From Candidatus Hydrogenedentota bacterium (lineage in GTDB: Bacteria; Hydrogenedentota; Hydrogenedentia; Hydrogenedentales; SLHB01), in assembly GCA_003552765.1 (NCBI GenBank), contig PUOI01000627.1, forward strand, positions 1 to 5,904: DNA of 5,904 nucleotides. The letters are read 5' to 3'. The notes beneath the pieces are model-generated. The model did not search any database. It was not told where the DNA came from and worked only from the letters and a program-made list of their open reading frames with translations. This document shows positions 4,685 through 5,904 of the stretch, one piece after another; the first letter of the stretch is position 1, and every line of letters starts with the position of its first letter. The translations under genes were made by a program, and so were the position numbers.

Positions 4685-5904
4685 ATGGCATTGACACGAC
4701 GGCAATTCTTGGGAACCAGCAGCGCCGCGATGGTGGCGGGCGCAATGGCGAGGAGTACGGTCTTTGGCGCGAACGATCGCGTCAACGTCGCCTTGATTGG
4801 CTGCGGTCACCGGGGCCGGGTCGTGGCGGGGGGCATGATTGACAATGGCGCCCGCCTGTCGCATCTCTGCGATCTGCACCCCGAGCGCCTGGAGGTAACG
4901 TGGGACAACCTTTCCCACGAACAGGAGGAGCAGCCCGCGTTCGTCCAGGACATGGACGAAGTCTTTGAGTCGGATGAGGTGGACGCGGTCATCGTGGCCA
5001 CGCCCGACCACTGGCACGCCTTGCCGTCCATCCGGGCGGTCCAGGCGGGCAAGGATGTGTTCGTGGAGAAGCCGCATTCGCACAGCATCCACGAGAGCCG
5101 CAAGATGGTGGAAGCCGCGGAGAAACACGGGCGCTTCATCGAAGTGGGCACCCAGAACCGCTCGGCCGAGTACGTCAAACAGACGCGCGAACGCATTCGC
5201 GAGGGCGCGTTGGGCGAGATCCCCATGGTCAAGGTTTATGGCCGCGCGCTTCTGGCCAGCCCGTTTCACCTTGGCGAACCCAGCGAACCGCCGGAAGGGT
5301 TTGACTGGAACAAGTGGCTTGGCCGTGTTCCCACGGAATGGGATTACTATCCCCGCCTGTTCAACCACGGCTGGCACAACTTGTGGGAGTTCAATTCGAC
5401 GGGGCAAGGCATCGACGCCGTGCATCAGCTCGACATGGCCCTCATGTTGATGGACGATCCCGGGATTCCCACCAGCGTGCGCTCCATCGCCGGTCAGTAT
5501 CTTCAGCCGGACGATGATTCCGAAATCCCCGACTTTGAGTCCGTAAGCTGGGACTTCGGCGACTTCATCATGACCTACGAGACCGTGGGCGCCCGCGAGT
5601 ATATGCGCATGCAGCCGATCCCGGTTCCCTATTGGCCGATGAACGCCACCCGCACCGAGTTCTATGGTTCGGATCGCTTCATGTACGCCGGCCGCCACGC
5701 CCGGGGGGTGCGGATTCTCGAGCGCGATGGCGAAGAGATCGAAACCTTCGAGGGCAACCCGGGTCCCACCGGCTATGGGTGCTGGGATCACTTCGCCAGC
5801 TTCTTAAATTGCGTGAAGACGCGCGAGAAGCCCACGGCGGACATCTCCCTGGCGCACGCCAGCAACGTGATGATCCACATGGCCAACATCGCCCATCGCC
5901 TGGG
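4685..5904 (+). CDS. Tat-exported Gfo/Idh/MocA-family oxidoreductase (3' end beyond window)
   Basis: The frame is open from ATG 4685 to the right edge, giving 406 codons without a stop. Residues 1-29 are a twin-arginine signal (MALTRRQFLGTSSAAM, with R5-R6, then a weakly hydrophobic stretch to VFGA). This implies export of a folded, cofactor-loaded enzyme. The NAD(P)-binding motif is intact: VALIGCGHRG (35-44, G39-x-G41-x-x-G44). Then come ATPDHWH (105-111), VEKPHSH (127-133, catalytic-type K129), GTQNRS (155-160), FDWNKWLGR (206-214) and GIDAVHQLD (242-250, with H247 and D250 at the usual active-site positions). The C-terminal part, including YGCWDHFASFLNCVKTREKP, is typical of Planctomycetota-like members, which are usually about 420-450 residues, so only a short tail is probably missing. 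It is probably cotranscribed with the upstream oxidoreductase. A sugar or glycoside substrate is likely from the family, but the exact substrate is unknown. Confidence 0.9.
   Translation, partial: MALTRRQFLGTSSAAMVAGAMARSTVFGANDRVNVALIGCGHRGRVVAGGMIDNGARLSHLCDLHPERLEVTWDNLSHEQEEQPAFVQDMDEVFESDEVDAVIVATPDHWHALPSIRAVQAGKDVFVEKPHSHSIHESRKMVEAAEKHGRFIEVGTQNRSAEYVKQTRERIREGALGEIPMVKVYGRALLASPFHLGEPSEPPEGFDWNKWLGRVPTEWDYYPRLFNHGWHNLWEFNSTGQGIDAVHQLDMALMLMDDPGIPTSVRSIAGQYLQPDDDSEIPDFESVSWDFGDFIMTYETVGAREYMRMQPIPVPYWPMNATRTEFYGSDRFMYAGRHARGVRILERDGEEIETFEGNPGPTGYGCWDHFASFLNCVKTREKPTADISLAHASNVMIHMANIAHRL

Noticed and set aside
4562..5791. A 409-codon minus-strand open frame opposite the Tat oxidoreductase
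   Set aside because: The plus strand encodes a clear twin-arginine oxidoreductase through this stretch; the minus frame is rich in Arg/His/Ala/Val without domain structure, a mirror effect of codon bias.

Overview
The window looks like chromosomal DNA from a GC-rich, probably uncultivated Gram-negative bacterium of the Planctomycetota/Hydrogenedentota/Verrucomicrobiota kind. This is an inference. It rests on tandem Gfo/Idh/MocA-family oxidoreductases with export signals, a DUF6807 ('PmoA-like') gene, clear AGGAG-type ribosome binding sites, and palindromic repeats of the 'cacgggctggaagcccgtg' type between genes, a combination I associate with those phyla. The sequence alone does not settle the taxonomy.

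Layout. On the minus strand, reading right to left, are: a DUF6807 gene (2793 to 1630); after 96 bases, an inositol-monophosphatase-superfamily phosphatase with an unusual basic, disordered N-terminal tail (1533 to 334); and after a 224-base gap, the first 36 codons of an unrecognised gene that leaves the left edge (109 to 1). On the plus strand, diverging from DUF6807 across an 870-base intergenic region, are a Sec-type exported Gfo/Idh/MocA oxidoreductase (3664-4644) and, 40 bases later, a second Gfo/Idh/MocA oxidoreductase with a twin-arginine signal (4685 to beyond the right edge). The second has no stop codon in the window.

The 870-base divergent region (2794-3663) has no convincing gene. 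Its middle is visibly AT-richer than the flanks, and it carries several inverted repeats. The clearest is a twin-hairpin element at 3305-3353. It has two perfect 8-bp stems with 3-base loops in inverted arrangement, each preceded on its own strand by GTAG or GTGG. This is the layout of a REPIN/BIME mobilised by RAYT transposases.

How the genes may work together. DUF6807 proteins and exported Gfo/Idh/MocA enzymes often occur in carbohydrate or glycoside catabolism neighbourhoods in these phyla. A plausible but unproven reading is a sugar or sugar-derivative processing locus: two exported redox enzymes, a DUF6807 protein of unknown chemistry, and a phosphatase that may act on sugar or inositol phosphates. 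I do not see a clearly undescribed system. The points most worth a second look are the REPIN-like element, the degenerate nucleotide-binding motif in a Sec-exported oxidoreductase, and the histone-H1-like tail on the phosphatase.
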